A stretch of DNA of 36,379 nt from Clostridia bacterium (GCA_017464225.1 JAFUDW010000139.1:1-36379), one strand, 5' to 3'. Shown: positions 1-8,565, numbered from the stretch's first letter. The notes: a model not told the origin generated them from the letters alone. Program-made: numbers and translations.

Positions 1-2493
1 CGGGTGGAAAAGGCGGTCAGCCAAGTGCCGGGGGTGGAAAGCTGCTCGGTGAGTTTGCTGACCAATTCCATGGGCGTGGAGGGCACCGCGTCGCCCCAAT
101 CCATCATCAGCGCCGTGGAAGCGGCGGGCTATGGCGCCAGCCTGAAAACCAGCGCGAAGGCGGCGGAAAGCGCCGCTTCCGCCGATGAGGAAGCGCTCAA
201 GGACCGGGAAACGCCCATCCTCAAAAAGCGGCTGATCGCCTCCGTGATCCTGCTGATCCCGCTTTTGTATCTGTCCATGGGCCACATGATGTGGGGCTGG
301 CCCCTGCCCGCCTGGTTTGACGGCAACCACGTGGCCATGGGTATGGTGCAGCTGGTGCTGACCGGCCTCATCATGGTGATCAACCAGAAGTTCTTCATCA
401 GCGGCTTCAAGGCCCTGTGGCACCGCGCCCCCAACATGGACAGCCTGGTGGCCCTGGGCGCGTCGGCCTCCTTCCTATGGAGCCTGTACGTGCTCTTTGC
501 CATGACCCGGGCCGTAGTGGACGCCGACGAGGCCGCGGTCATGACCTACATGATGGATTTCTATTTTGAATCGGCCGCCACCATCCTGACCCTGATCACC
601 GTGGGCAAAATGCTGGAGGCCCGGGCCAAGGGCAAGACCACCGACGCCCTGAAGGGCCTCATGAACCTGGCCCCCAAAACCGCCGTTTTGCTGCGGGATG
701 GGAAGGAAGTGGAAGTGCCCATCGCCCAGGTCCGGCAGGGCGATGTGTTCGTGGTGCGCCCCGGCGACAGCATCCCGGTGGACGGCATTGTGCTGGAGGG
801 CAGCAGCGCGGTCAACGAAGCGGCCCTGACAGGTGAAAGCGTGCCTGTGGATAAAGCCGTGAACGACAGCGTTTCCGCTGCCACCGTCAATCAATCCGGG
901 TACCTGAAATGCCAGGCCACCCGGGTGGGCGAGGATACCACCATGAGCCAGATCATCCGCATGGTCAGCGACGCGGCGGCCACCAAGGCCCCCATCGCCA
1001 AGATCGCAGATAAGGTGTCCGGCATCTTCGTGCCGGTGGTGATCGGCATTGCCATCGTCACCGCCGCGGTATGGATGCTGGTGGGCAAGGATACGGGCTA
1101 CGCCCTGGCCCGCGGCATCAGCGTGCTGGTGATTTCCTGCCCCTGCGCCCTGGGCCTGGCGACGCCCGTTGCCATCATGGTGGGCAACGGCGTGGGCGCG
1201 AAGAACGGCATCCTGTTCAAAACCGCCGCGTCCCTGGAGGAAACGGGCCGGGTGCAGATCGTGGCGCTGGATAAGACCGGCACCATCACCCAGGGTGAGC
1301 CCCGGGTGACCGATCTGGTGCCCGCCGCCGGCTTTGATGACAACGCGCTGCTGGCCTTGGCAGCCTCCGCCGAGCAGCACAGCGAGCATCCCTTGGCCAA
1401 AGCCATCCTTCAGGAGGCGGAAGAAAAGAAGATCGCCCTGGCGGAAGTATCCGATTTTGAAGCCCTGCCCGGCAGCGGCATCCACGCCTCCCTGGGCGGG
1501 GAAAAGATCCTGGGCGGCAGCGTATACTTTATCCAGGGCCAGATGCGGCTTTCCGCTGATATGGAAAAGAAAGCCCAGGCGCTTTCCGAACAGGGCAAAA
1601 CGCCTCTGCTGTTTGCCCGGGATGGGCAGCTCATCGGCATGATCGCCGTGGCCGACGTCATCAAGGAGGACAGCCCCCAGGCCATTTCCGAGCTTCGCGG
1701 CATGGGCGTCCGCGTGGTGATGCTCACCGGCGATAACGAGCGCACGGCCCAGGCCATCGGCCAGCAGGCCGGCGTGGACGAGGTGATCGCGGGCGTCAAG
1801 CCCGACGGCAAGGAGCAGGCCATCCGGCAGCTGCAGGAAAGCGGCAAGGCGGCCATGGTGGGCGACGGCATCAACGACGCCCCGGCCCTGACCCGCGCGG
1901 ATATGGGCATCGCCATCGGCGCGGGCACCGACGTGGCCATCGACGCGGCGGACGTGGTGCTGATGAAGAGCCGCCTGTCCGATGTGCCCGCCGCCATCCG
2001 GCTCAGCCGCGCCACCCTGCGCAACATCCACGAAAACCTCTTCTGGGCCTTTATCTACAATGTGATCGGCATTCCTCTGGCGGCGGGCGTGTTCATCCCC
2101 ATCTTCGGCTGGACGCTGAACCCCATGTTTGGGGCGGCCGCCATGAGCCTTTCCAGCTTCTGCGTGGTCAGCAACGCCCTGCGGCTGAACTTCGTACGCC
2201 TGCGGGGCAAAGAGGGGCAGCAGGCGCCGCAGCCCGCTCCTGAAGTTAAAACTGTTGCAACCCAGCAAGTTCCCAAGGCGCGGATGGAACTGACCATCGC
2301 CGGCATGATGTGCGAGCACTGCGAAGCAAGGGTCAAAAAGGCGCTGGAATCCATCCCCGGCGTGATCAGCGCGACAGCCGATCATCAGGCGGGACGGGCC
2401 ACGGTGCAGGCGAAACAGGCGATAGACGAAGCGATGCTCCGCCAGGCCGTGGAAGCGGAGGATTATCAGGTACTGAATATTGTGAATGCGTAA
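1..2493 (+). CDS. copA: Copper-translocating P1B-type ATPase, 5' end outside the window
   Basis: Heavy-metal P-type ATPase that exports Cu(I) across the membrane with ATP. The reading frame is open to base 1 and begins inside an N-terminal HMA domain after its metal-binding loop, so the true start lies upstream. Visible motifs: TGES actuator loop (826-840), the CPC metal site in SCPCALG (about 1135-1155), DKTGT phosphorylation site (Asp codon 1270-1272), SEHP, and GDGIND (1861-1878). Several hydrophobic segments precede and follow the catalytic core. A second HMA domain is attached at the C-terminus (about 2287-2490) with GMMCEHC, its Cys codons at 2311 and 2320. The two-component pair downstream may respond to copper or envelope stress; that link is inference. 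Family assignment is firm; Cu over Ag specificity is assumed from CPC. Confidence 0.95.
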   Translation, partial: RVEKAVSQVPGVESCSVSLLTNSMGVEGTASPQSIISAVEAAGYGASLKTSAKAAESAASADEEALKDRETPILKKRLIASVILLIPLLYLSMGHMMWGWPLPAWFDGNHVAMGMVQLVLTGLIMVINQKFFISGFKALWHRAPNMDSLVALGASASFLWSLYVLFAMTRAVVDADEAAVMTYMMDFYFESAATILTLITVGKMLEARAKGKTTDALKGLMNLAPKTAVLLRDGKEVEVPIAQVRQGDVFVVRPGDSIPVDGIVLEGSSAVNEAALTGESVPVDKAVNDSVSAATVNQSGYLKCQATRVGEDTTMSQIIRMVSDAAATKAPIAKIADKVSGIFVPVVIGIAIVTAAVWMLVGKDTGYALARGISVLVISCPCALGLATPVAIMVGNGVGAKNGILFKTAASLEETGRVQIVALDKTGTITQGEPRVTDLVPAAGFDDNALLALAASAEQHSEHPLAKAILQEAEEKKIALAEVSDFEALPGSGIHASLGGEKILGGSVYFIQGQMRLSADMEKKAQALSEQGKTPLLFARDGQLIGMIAVADVIKEDSPQAISELRGMGVRVVMLTGDNERTAQAIGQQAGVDEVIAGVKPDGKEQAIRQLQESGKAAMVGDGINDAPALTRADMGIAIGAGTDVAIDAADVVLMKSRLSDVPAAIRLSRATLRNIHENLFWAFIYNVIGIPLAAGVFIPIFGWTLNPMFGAAAMSLSSFCVVSNALRLNFVRLRGKEGQQAPQPAPEVKTVATQQVPKARMELTIAGMMCEHCEARVKKALESIPGVISATADHQAGRATVQAKQAIDEAMLRQAVEAEDYQVLNIVNA

Positions 2494-2507
2494 AGAGGTG
2501 AAACGTA

Positions 2508-2924
2508 ATGAAAAAGAATCCATGGATCAGCATCCTTGCGGTGATCGTCCTGACTGTTTTTTGTGCCGCCGCCCTGGGCGAAACGGCAGAGGAACCGGAT
2601 ATAAACGCTATTCCCGTCAGCGCCAGCGAACTGATCGAAATGATGTATTACCCGGAGGACGCGGCGCTGATCGGAGAAACGATCGAAATCGAGGGATACT
2701 TCGGCGGCATCTATAACGAAGGCACAGAGGACGCTTACTGTTTCCTGGTCATTGCCGAGCCTGGCTCCTGCTGTGCGGAAAGCATCCGCTTTATCCCGGA
2801 TGCCGCGTGTACAGAATTTCCTGAACCCAATACGATCGTTACCCTAACAGGCACATTGGAGAAAACAGAAACAGATGAGTACAGCGCTCTTCGTATCGTG
2901 AATGCGACCCTAACCTGGGAGTGA
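2508..2924 (+). CDS. Small exported protein, possible OB-fold
   Basis: Unrecognised 138-residue protein. Residues 1-24 form a signal peptide (KK, then a long hydrophobic stretch ending in AALG). There is no lipobox, so it is probably released or held by other means. The mature part has beta-rich segments such as IEIEGYFGG and TIVTLTGTLEKTE, which resemble OB-fold proteins, and a Cys-Cys pair in PGSCCAES followed by a further Cys. This CC-A pattern recalls the C-terminal domain of DUF1980-type permease partners, but I cannot confirm homology. It starts 14 bases after copA with ribosome-binding site GAGGTGA and ends 3 bases before the response regulator, so it is probably part of one operon with both. 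A periplasmic metal or redox role is only a guess. Confidence 0.75.
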   Translation: MKKNPWISILAVIVLTVFCAAALGETAEEPDINAIPVSASELIEMMYYPEDAALIGETIEIEGYFGGIYNEGTEDAYCFLVIAEPGSCCAESIRFIPDAACTEFPEPNTIVTLTGTLEKTETDEYSALRIVNATLTWE

Positions 2925-2927
2925 TCC

Positions 2928-3605
2928 ATGAACATCCTGATCATTGACGATGAAAAAATGATCCGGGAATCGGTGGAGGCGTTCTTGGAAAAGCAAAATT
3001 ATGCCTGCTTCTCCGCGTCAAATGGCGCGGAGGGCCTTTTGCTGTTTGAAAAGGAGAAGATCGACTGCGTGATCCTGGATCTGATGCTGCCGGACAGGAG
3101 CGGGGAAGAAATCTGCCAAATCATCCGAAAACAATCGGACGTGCCCGTGATCATGCTGACGGCCAAAAACCTGGAGCAGGATCTGCTGAACGGCTTTTCC
3201 CTTGGCGCGGACGATTATGTGGTGAAGCCCTTCAGTCTGAAGGAATTGTCCGCCCGGGTGGCGGCTGTGCTGCACCGCTGGCGGAAAAAGACGGACGCCA
3301 GGCAGCGCTTGGACGATCTGGAAATGGATGAAGAAGCCCATACGCTTTTGAAAAGAGGCGCGCCGGTAGAATTGACCCAGGCCGAATGGCGCATTCTGTC
3401 GGTGCTGATAAAAAACAGGCAGCGGGTGTTCACCCGGGAGGAGCTGATCGACGCGGCCTTCGGCATGGCTTACGACGGCTTTGACCGGGCCATCGACACC
3501 CACATCAAAAACCTGCGCAAAAAGATTGAGGATGATCCCCGGAACCCCGTGTATATCCTGACGGTGTACGGCCTGGGCTATAAGATAGGAGGGGGAGAGG
3601 CGTGA
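2928..3605 (+). CDS. OmpR/PhoB-family response regulator
   Basis: Cytoplasmic DNA-binding response regulator of 225 residues. The receiver domain (about 1-118) has the acidic pair Asp7/Asp8, the phospho-acceptor Asp51 in ILDLMLPD, Thr78 and Lys100 in VVKPF. The C-terminal winged helix (about 130-222) carries ELTQAEWRIL and ends with the typical VYGLGYKI. It overlaps the following kinase gene by four bases (GTGA), as expected for a cognate pair with coupled translation. The target genes are not shown by the sequence; copA upstream is the natural candidate because it lies in the same apparent operon. Confidence 0.95.
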   Translation: MNILIIDDEKMIRESVEAFLEKQNYACFSASNGAEGLLLFEKEKIDCVILDLMLPDRSGEEICQIIRKQSDVPVIMLTAKNLEQDLLNGFSLGADDYVVKPFSLKELSARVAAVLHRWRKKTDARQRLDDLEMDEEAHTLLKRGAPVELTQAEWRILSVLIKNRQRVFTREELIDAAFGMAYDGFDRAIDTHIKNLRKKIEDDPRNPVYILTVYGLGYKIGGGEA

Positions 3606-4996
3606 GAAAGAGTTTGCGGTTTCAGCTTTCCCTGAGCAGCGCCCTGCCCGTGCTGCTCACGGTGTGCCTGATCAGCCTGTCCGCCCATTTCTTTATCCAG
3701 CGGCAGTTTGACCGGTACATCACGGAGCAGCAGGCTGCCCACGCCGCGTCCCTGGCGGAATCGGTCTCCTCCCAATACGACGCGCACCACGGCGGCTGGA
3801 ACCTGGATTACCTCCACGGCTTTGGCATGTATGCCCTGAGCGACGGCTATATCATGAAGGTGTACGACGCCGCCGGCGCCTCCGTTTGGGACGCGGAAAA
3901 CCATGATATGACCTTGTGTCATGGGGTGATGGATTCCATCCTTTCCCGGATGCGGCAGCAAAAGCCCGGCACGAATGTGGAATTGATCGATACATCCTTT
4001 GATCTTTCTTCGGACGCCGGCGCAGCAATCGGCAGAGTGGCCATTCAGTATTACACCCCCAATTACGCCCATGAAAGCGATTTTGGCTTTTTGCAGGCGC
4101 TGGATCAGCTGCTGGTCTACGCCGCCATGGCCTCCCTGGTGATCGCGGTGGTGATCGGCCTGTGGATGGCCAGGCGCATCGCCCGTCCCATCACCGCTGC
4201 CACCGGGGCCGCCGAGGAAATCTCCAAGGGCCACTACGGCGTGCGCATCCCGGAGCATACCGGCTCGGCGGAGCTGAAAACGCTGACCTCAGCCGTCAAC
4301 CAGATGGCGGCGGATCTGGAAAGCCAGGAGGAGCGAAAGCGCCGCATGACCACCGACGTGGCCCATGAGCTGCGCACGCCCATCGCCAACATTTCCTCCT
4401 ATCTGGAGGCCATGGCGGAGGGCGTATGGGAGCCCACGCCGGAAAGGCTCGCCGAATGCCATCAGGAGGCCCAGCGCATCGCGGGCATCGTGGACCAATT
4501 GGAAACGCTGCACCGCAGCGAAGGGAACGAATCAGCAGTTCAGAAATTATCGGTTCAAATCCGTCCATTATGCGAATCGGTGGCTGCGTCCTTCGCCCGC
4601 TCCCTGGAGGAGAGAAACCAGCGGTGCAGGATTGAAGGCGATGATTTCATCCTGCAAACGGACAGGGACAAGCTGCGCCAGGTGCTGAATAACTTGATGT
4701 CCAACGCCATCAAGTATTCCCCGAAGGGCACGGCCATCACGATCACCCTGTCCCGCACCGAAAAAGACGCCCTGATCCGCGTTCAGGACCAGGGCATCGG
4801 AATCCCGAAATCAGAGCAAACTTTGATTTTCGAGCGCTTTTACCGCACCGATCTTTCCCGCAGCCGTAAGACCGGCGGGGCGGGCATCGGCCTGGCCATC
4901 GTAAAAGCCCTGACCGAGCAGTTGGGCGGGCAGATTACCGTAGAAAGCCGGGAAAATGAGGGCAGCGCCTTTACCGTCTCCCTGCCGCTGCAATAA
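3602..4996 (+). CDS. Membrane sensor histidine kinase
   Basis: Sensor kinase of 464 residues paired with the regulator just upstream. Transmembrane helix 1 spans about residues 11-31, an extracytoplasmic sensor region about 32-168, helix 2 about 171-189, then a HAMP linker. The HisKA box has phospho-acceptor His255 in DVAHELRTP. The ATPase domain shows the N box NNLMSNAIKYSP, G1 QGIGIP, F box FERFYR and G2 GGAGIGLAI. The start is GTG inside the stop of the preceding gene, which gives the expected N-terminus MRKSLRFQ. The sensor region contains several His residues and one Cys, which would allow metal sensing, but no known sensor fold is recognised. Confidence 0.95.
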   Translation: MRKSLRFQLSLSSALPVLLTVCLISLSAHFFIQRQFDRYITEQQAAHAASLAESVSSQYDAHHGGWNLDYLHGFGMYALSDGYIMKVYDAAGASVWDAENHDMTLCHGVMDSILSRMRQQKPGTNVELIDTSFDLSSDAGAAIGRVAIQYYTPNYAHESDFGFLQALDQLLVYAAMASLVIAVVIGLWMARRIARPITAATGAAEEISKGHYGVRIPEHTGSAELKTLTSAVNQMAADLESQEERKRRMTTDVAHELRTPIANISSYLEAMAEGVWEPTPERLAECHQEAQRIAGIVDQLETLHRSEGNESAVQKLSVQIRPLCESVAASFARSLEERNQRCRIEGDDFILQTDRDKLRQVLNNLMSNAIKYSPKGTAITITLSRTEKDALIRVQDQGIGIPKSEQTLIFERFYRTDLSRSRKTGGAGIGLAIVKALTEQLGGQITVESRENEGSAFTVSLPLQ

Positions 4997-5019
4997 AAAG
5001 AAAAGAGCTGAAAGAACTT

Positions 5020-6468
5020 ATGCAATGTGCCTGTTCCTGCGCGGAAAGCCATACGGACGCCTTATCTTTCGTTCCTTATTCTGAGGATTCACTCAAGCTT
5101 TTCCTCCCCTGGCTGCGCGCCTGCCCCGCCATGTGCAACGACCTCTCCGCGGGCTCGCTGTTCATGTGGCAGGAGGGCATGAACGTGCAGTTCTGCCTGT
5201 GGCACGATACCTTTCTTGTGCGACAGGACATCAATGAGCAGGCCGCTTTCAGCTGGCCCTGGGGCGCTGACATAGACGGCATGATCGATCGTTTGCTTGC
5301 CTACGTTCGGGAAAACGATCTGCCGCTGCGCTTTTTTGCTGTTTCCGAAGAGCAGTGGACGAATATCCAAAACGACGCCCGATTGCAGCCAGCCCTGGCC
5401 GCATTCGACGAGCGCTGGAGCGATTATATCTATGATTTTGAAGAGGTCCTGACCTTTCAGGGCAGAAAATACAGCGGCCAGCGCAACCACATCAACAAAT
5501 TCCGTAAGCTCTATGGAGAGCCTGCGGTGCTGCCCATCCGGCCGGAAGACCGGGAAAAGATCGAACGGCTGCTCTCCGAATATGAAGCGGAGCATCCCGA
5601 CGCCAACGTCCTGGAAAAAACTGAATTGAGCCGAGCTCGTCAGCTGATCGACCAAGCGGAGGAATTGGACCTGTTCGCCGCATATCTATCGGTTGGGGAA
5701 GAAGCGGCGGCGCTGAGCGTCGGTGAGATCATGGGCGATTCACTGGTCATTCATGTGGAAAAGGCACTCCGGCATTTTGAGGGCGCATACCCCGCCATGT
5801 ACCAGGGTTTTGTCCGATATGTGGCTGATCAGATCGGCCATCCCCTGCGCTTCGTCAACCGGGAGGACGATTCCGGCGATCCGGGCCTGCGCGTTTCCAA
5901 GCGGCAGTATCAGCCCCTCTTCCAAGTACCTAAATATCTGGTGCACGCATCTTCTCCCGCGTGCGGGATGCCAGGGGACGCCGTGATCCGCGGGGACGGC
6001 GTCGTGCTCACCGCCTTTCGGGAATCGGATAAACCGGCCTATCTGCTTTTGAACACGGACGTGGAAAACAACCGGATGTGGGGCTATGATTACCGGGAGG
6101 ATGAAACCATCACCGGCCCCATCGATGAAAACACCTTCTATGGCGGCGCGCAGTACGATATGCGTTCCGGCGATTCCATCAACCTCGCCATTCGCTTATC
6201 GGAAGAAGGCCCCATGATCGGCGAAGTGATCCTGTGGCATTTTACCGTGAACGGCAATGCGGAGATCGGCTGCCGCCTGTTCCCGGCGTATCACGGAAGG
6301 GGGCTTGGAAAAGCGGCGTTCAGCTCCGCCGTCGATTTTGCCCGGGATCAGCTGGGGTTGCGGGTTTATGCCAGATGCTTTATCGACAATTTCGCCTCTT
6401 ATCGGATGATCATAGCTTCCGGGATGAAGTTCATCCGGAAAGATGCGCGTTATTGTTTTTTCCAATAG
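5020..6468 (+). CDS. DUF2156 domain fused to GNAT acetyltransferase
   Basis: 482-residue two-domain protein. Residues about 15-310 match the DUF2156 family (C-terminal domain of phosphatidylglycerol lysyltransferase-like enzymes, itself a double GNAT-like fold): SGQRNHINKF and LRFVNREDDSGDPGLRVSK are typical. Residues about 325-482 form a separate GNAT acetyltransferase with YHGRGLGKAAF as the acetyl-CoA loop and a final FIDNFASYRMI helix. Substrate is unknown. The start at 5020 keeps the complete N-terminal domain but has only a weak ribosome-binding site, and the first residues are unusually Cys-rich (MQCACSC). It follows the kinase by 23 bases and is probably co-transcribed with it. The fused arrangement is less usual than either domain alone. 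Confidence 0.85.
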   Translation: MQCACSCAESHTDALSFVPYSEDSLKLFLPWLRACPAMCNDLSAGSLFMWQEGMNVQFCLWHDTFLVRQDINEQAAFSWPWGADIDGMIDRLLAYVRENDLPLRFFAVSEEQWTNIQNDARLQPALAAFDERWSDYIYDFEEVLTFQGRKYSGQRNHINKFRKLYGEPAVLPIRPEDREKIERLLSEYEAEHPDANVLEKTELSRARQLIDQAEELDLFAAYLSVGEEAAALSVGEIMGDSLVIHVEKALRHFEGAYPAMYQGFVRYVADQIGHPLRFVNREDDSGDPGLRVSKRQYQPLFQVPKYLVHASSPACGMPGDAVIRGDGVVLTAFRESDKPAYLLLNTDVENNRMWGYDYREDETITGPIDENTFYGGAQYDMRSGDSINLAIRLSEEGPMIGEVILWHFTVNGNAEIGCRLFPAYHGRGLGKAAFSSAVDFARDQLGLRVYARCFIDNFASYRMIIASGMKFIRKDARYCFFQ

Positions 6469-6484
6469 GAATGTATCTGTATAA

Positions 6485-6501
6485 CCTATTTGACATATAG
6501 G
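6485..6501. promoter_or_regulatory. LysR-type operator before lysR-metA
   Basis: Dyad CCTAT-N7-ATAGG at 6485-6489 and 6497-6501. The inner T-N11-A spacing is the classical LysR-type recognition geometry. It encloses the -35 hexamer of the lysR-metA promoter, which suggests repression or autoregulation by the LysR encoded at 6707. The same dyad occurs before metY (8549), and a variant occurs before the dpp operon (14285). Binding is inferred from shared sequence and context. Confidence 0.6.
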
Positions 6502-6518
6502 TAAATGGGTTGTATACT
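6490..6518 (+). promoter_or_regulatory. Sigma-A promoter of lysR-metA
   Basis: The -35 hexamer TTGACA (6490-6495), a 17-base spacer and the -10 hexamer TATACT (6513-6518) are near consensus. Transcription would begin at about 6525, giving a leader RNA of about 180 bases before lysR that includes the leader ORF and terminator described next. Confidence 0.85.
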
Positions 6519-6547
6519 TTTTCCATCCTCATAAGGAGGGTTTTCTG

Positions 6548-6628
6548 ATGCGCACCATTTCTGTTCCGTACGGCATGGTCAAGCAGAGCATGTGTATGTC
6601 CCTCATGCTCTTTTTGCCGTGCCCATGA
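6548..6628 (+). CDS. Met/Cys leader peptide of the lysR-metA attenuator
   Basis: A 26-codon ORF with a strong ribosome-binding site (AAGGAGGG, 6533-6540) just downstream of the promoter. It contains the run Ser-Met-Cys-Met-Ser (codons at 6587-6601), then further Met and a Pro-Cys-Pro end. The codon string GC-ATG-TGT-ATG-T is shared with the leader of the dpp operon. An 8-bp hairpin (6585-6592 with 6604-6611) covers the Met-Cys-Met codons. The peptide is probably not functional; ribosome position on it would decide the downstream RNA fold. It resembles no catalogued leader I can name, so the call rests on start signals, composition and RNA structure. Confidence 0.75.
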   Translation: MRTISVPYGMVKQSMCMSLMLFLPCP

Positions 6629-6655
6629 TGGAAGAAACAACGCATCGCTCCATTC

Positions 6656-6684
6656 GGCAGTTCGCACGGCGGGCTGTCTTTTTT
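6656..6684 (+). terminator. Attenuator terminator before lysR, with competing antiterminator
   Basis: Contiguous 10-bp stem (6656-6665 with 6669-6678, three G-U pairs, ACG loop) followed by six T (6679-6684): an intrinsic terminator 22 bases before lysR. The segment GCCGTGC (6616-6622), in the last codons of the leader ORF, can pair perfectly with GCACGGC (6664-6670) and would break this stem. A ribosome stalled at Met-Cys-Met (about 6590-6598) leaves 6616-6622 free, giving antitermination; one reaching the stop codon covers it, giving termination. Confidence 0.75.
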
Positions 6685-6706
6685 CTTTCATAAAGGAGAT
6701 ATTGTT

Positions 6707-7654
6707 ATGACAATTCAACAGCTCAATTATGTGATTCATATTGCGGAATGCGGTTCTTTTAACCGGGCGGCGGAAAAGCTGTTTGTGGCGCAGCCTTCCC
6801 TGACAGGCGCGATCAAGGATTTGGAAAGAGAAACTGGCATCACCATCTTTAACCGCACCGGAAAAGGCGTGACGCTGACGGCTGAAGGCGCGGAATTTTT
6901 GCCTTATGCGCGGTCTGTGTATGATCAGTTTCAAAACCTGCTGGATGCCTATGGAAAAAACGGCGTGCGAAAACAGAAATTCGCGGTATCCATGCAGCAC
7001 TATTCCTTTGCGGTCAAGGCTTTTGTGGAATTGACCCGGGCCTTTGACGTGGGCGAATATGAGTTTGCCGTCCGGGAAACCAGAACCAGGGATGTGATCG
7101 CCGACGTGGCGGCTGCCCGCAGTGAGATCGGCATTTTGTATCTGAACGATTTTAACCGAAAGGCGCTTCTAAAACTGTTCAATGAAAACAATTTGCAGTT
7201 TCAGCATTTGATCGATTGCGCCGCCTACGTCTATCTGTGGAAGGATCATCCATTGGCAAAAAACAGCAGCATCTCCTTTCAAGATCTGCTGCCCTACCCC
7301 TGCCTGTCCTTTGAGCAGGGCGAGGGAAGCAATTTCTATCTGGCGGAGGAGATCCTTTCCACCAACGAATATCCCCGGATCATCAAATGCTGCGACCGGG
7401 CCACCGTGCTGAACCTGATGGTGGGCGTAAACGGATATACCCTGTGCAGCGGCATCATCTGCGAGGAACTGAACGGCGGAGATTATATCGCTATTCCCTA
7501 TCGGGATGAAAAGAGCGCACCGGACAGCACGATGGAATTGGGGCTGATCACGAGGAAAAACCATATTCTTTCTCCTGCCGGGGCGCGCTATATAGAAGAG
7601 CTGAAAAAATACCTGGGAATCGAGGAGGTACAACATGCCCATTCGGATCAATGA
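6707..7654 (+). CDS. LysR-family transcriptional regulator
   Basis: 315-residue LysR-type regulator. The N-terminal winged helix-turn-helix (about residues 1-60) shows GSFNRAAEKLFVAQPSLTGA, followed by a linker helix and a periplasmic-binding-protein-like co-inducer domain (about 90-300). The start at 6707 has AAAGGAG at a good distance. Its last 20 bases overlap metA, so the two are co-transcribed and probably translationally coupled. Dyads with T-N11-A spacing before its own operon, metY and dpp suggest that it controls sulfur amino-acid supply, as CysB/MetR/CmbR-like proteins do. The co-inducer cannot be read from the sequence; O-acetylhomoserine, O-acetylserine or homocysteine would fit the context. 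Confidence 0.93.
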   Translation: MTIQQLNYVIHIAECGSFNRAAEKLFVAQPSLTGAIKDLERETGITIFNRTGKGVTLTAEGAEFLPYARSVYDQFQNLLDAYGKNGVRKQKFAVSMQHYSFAVKAFVELTRAFDVGEYEFAVRETRTRDVIADVAAARSEIGILYLNDFNRKALLKLFNENNLQFQHLIDCAAYVYLWKDHPLAKNSSISFQDLLPYPCLSFEQGEGSNFYLAEEILSTNEYPRIIKCCDRATVLNLMVGVNGYTLCSGIICEELNGGDYIAIPYRDEKSAPDSTMELGLITRKNHILSPAGARYIEELKKYLGIEEVQHAHSDQ

Positions 7655-8555
7655 AGCCATGCCCGTGGTTCAAAGGCTGCGGGAGGAGCAGATTTTTGTC
7701 ATTCCGGAAAGCCGGGCGGCAGCCCAGGATATCCGAACGCTGGAAATCGCCATCCTGAACATCATGCCGGATAAGCAGGAAACGGAATTGCAGCTGCTGC
7801 GTCTCCTTTCCAATTCTCCCCTGCAGGTGCGCGTCACCTTCCTGCGGCTGGATTCCCATCGGTACAAATATACCTCCGAGGAATATTTGGCGCGTTATTA
7901 TCGGGCGTTTTCCGACATTCGCGATCAATGCTATGATGGGTTGATCATCACCGGCGCGCCGGTGGAAAACTTGCCCTTTGACCAGGTGGATTATTGGCGG
8001 GAGCTTTCGGATATCTTCGCGTGGAGCAATACGCACGTTACCTCCACCGTCTATATTTGCTGGGCGGCCCAGGCGGGGCTCTATTATCATTACGGCATTG
8101 AAAAGCATGCGCTGCCGCGAAAGCTGTCCGGCGTATACCGGCACCGCACCCTGTACCGTGATGAAAGCCTGACCCGTGGATTCAACGATATTTTCCACGC
8201 GCCGCATTCCCGCTATACCGGCGTCCATCGAGCGGATATCGAAAAAACGGACAGCCTGACTGTCCTGGCAGATTCAGAAGACGCGGGCGCATACCTGATC
8301 CAGGATAAAGCCAAAAACAGGATTTTTATCACCGGGCATCCCGAATACAGCCGCATGACCCTGGCAAGGGAATACTTCCGCGACGTGGGGAAAGGCCTTG
8401 ATCCAGCTGTGCCCATCCGCTATTTTGAGACGGATGATCCGCTGAAGGAGCCCATCTTCCAGTGGAAAGCCCATGCGTACCTGCTGTTTTCCAACTGGCT
8501 GAATTATGCGGTGTATCAGGAAACTCCCTATGACATCAGCACAATAAACCTATAA
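7635..8555 (+). CDS. metA: Homoserine O-acetyltransferase, MetA family
   Basis: Acylates homoserine as the first committed step of methionine synthesis. 306 residues. The catalytic triad is visible at the family positions: Cys142 (YICWAAQ), His235 and Glu237 (TGHPEYSR). Residue 111 is Glu (GAPVEN), the known determinant of acetyl-CoA rather than succinyl-CoA use in MetA enzymes, so the product should be O-acetylhomoserine despite the common 'succinyltransferase' label. That matches the O-acetylhomoserine sulfhydrylase encoded next. Ribosome-binding site GAGGAGGT lies inside the end of lysR. The stop codon overlaps the LysR-type dyad of the next unit. Confidence 0.95.
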   Translation: MPIRINEAMPVVQRLREEQIFVIPESRAAAQDIRTLEIAILNIMPDKQETELQLLRLLSNSPLQVRVTFLRLDSHRYKYTSEEYLARYYRAFSDIRDQCYDGLIITGAPVENLPFDQVDYWRELSDIFAWSNTHVTSTVYICWAAQAGLYYHYGIEKHALPRKLSGVYRHRTLYRDESLTRGFNDIFHAPHSRYTGVHRADIEKTDSLTVLADSEDAGAYLIQDKAKNRIFITGHPEYSRMTLAREYFRDVGKGLDPAVPIRYFETDDPLKEPIFQWKAHAYLLFSNWLNYAVYQETPYDISTINL

Positions 8556-8565
8556 ATCCGATAGG
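8549..8565. promoter_or_regulatory. LysR-type operator before metY
   Basis: CCTAT-N7-ATAGG (8549-8553 and 8561-8565), the same dyad and spacing as at 6485, overlapping the metA stop codon. It is followed by TATAAT at 8573-8578 without a good -35, and 29 bases further by CGTATTGGAC (8594-8603), a 10-mer also found in the dpp promoter region (14318-14327). The second copy can serve as a -35 (TTGGAC) with a weak TAAGAT at 8623-8628. Which start is used is unclear. Confidence 0.55.

Noticed and set aside
475..2523. Long minus-strand frame opposite copA
   Set aside because: Antisense shadow of a well-defined P-type ATPase; no start signal or known domain.
6519..6706. SAM riboswitch or T-box before lysR-metA, metY or dpp
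   Set aside because: None of the three leaders shows the conserved T-box sequence or SAM-I/SAM-II core; the leader ORFs with terminators explain lysR-metA and dpp better.
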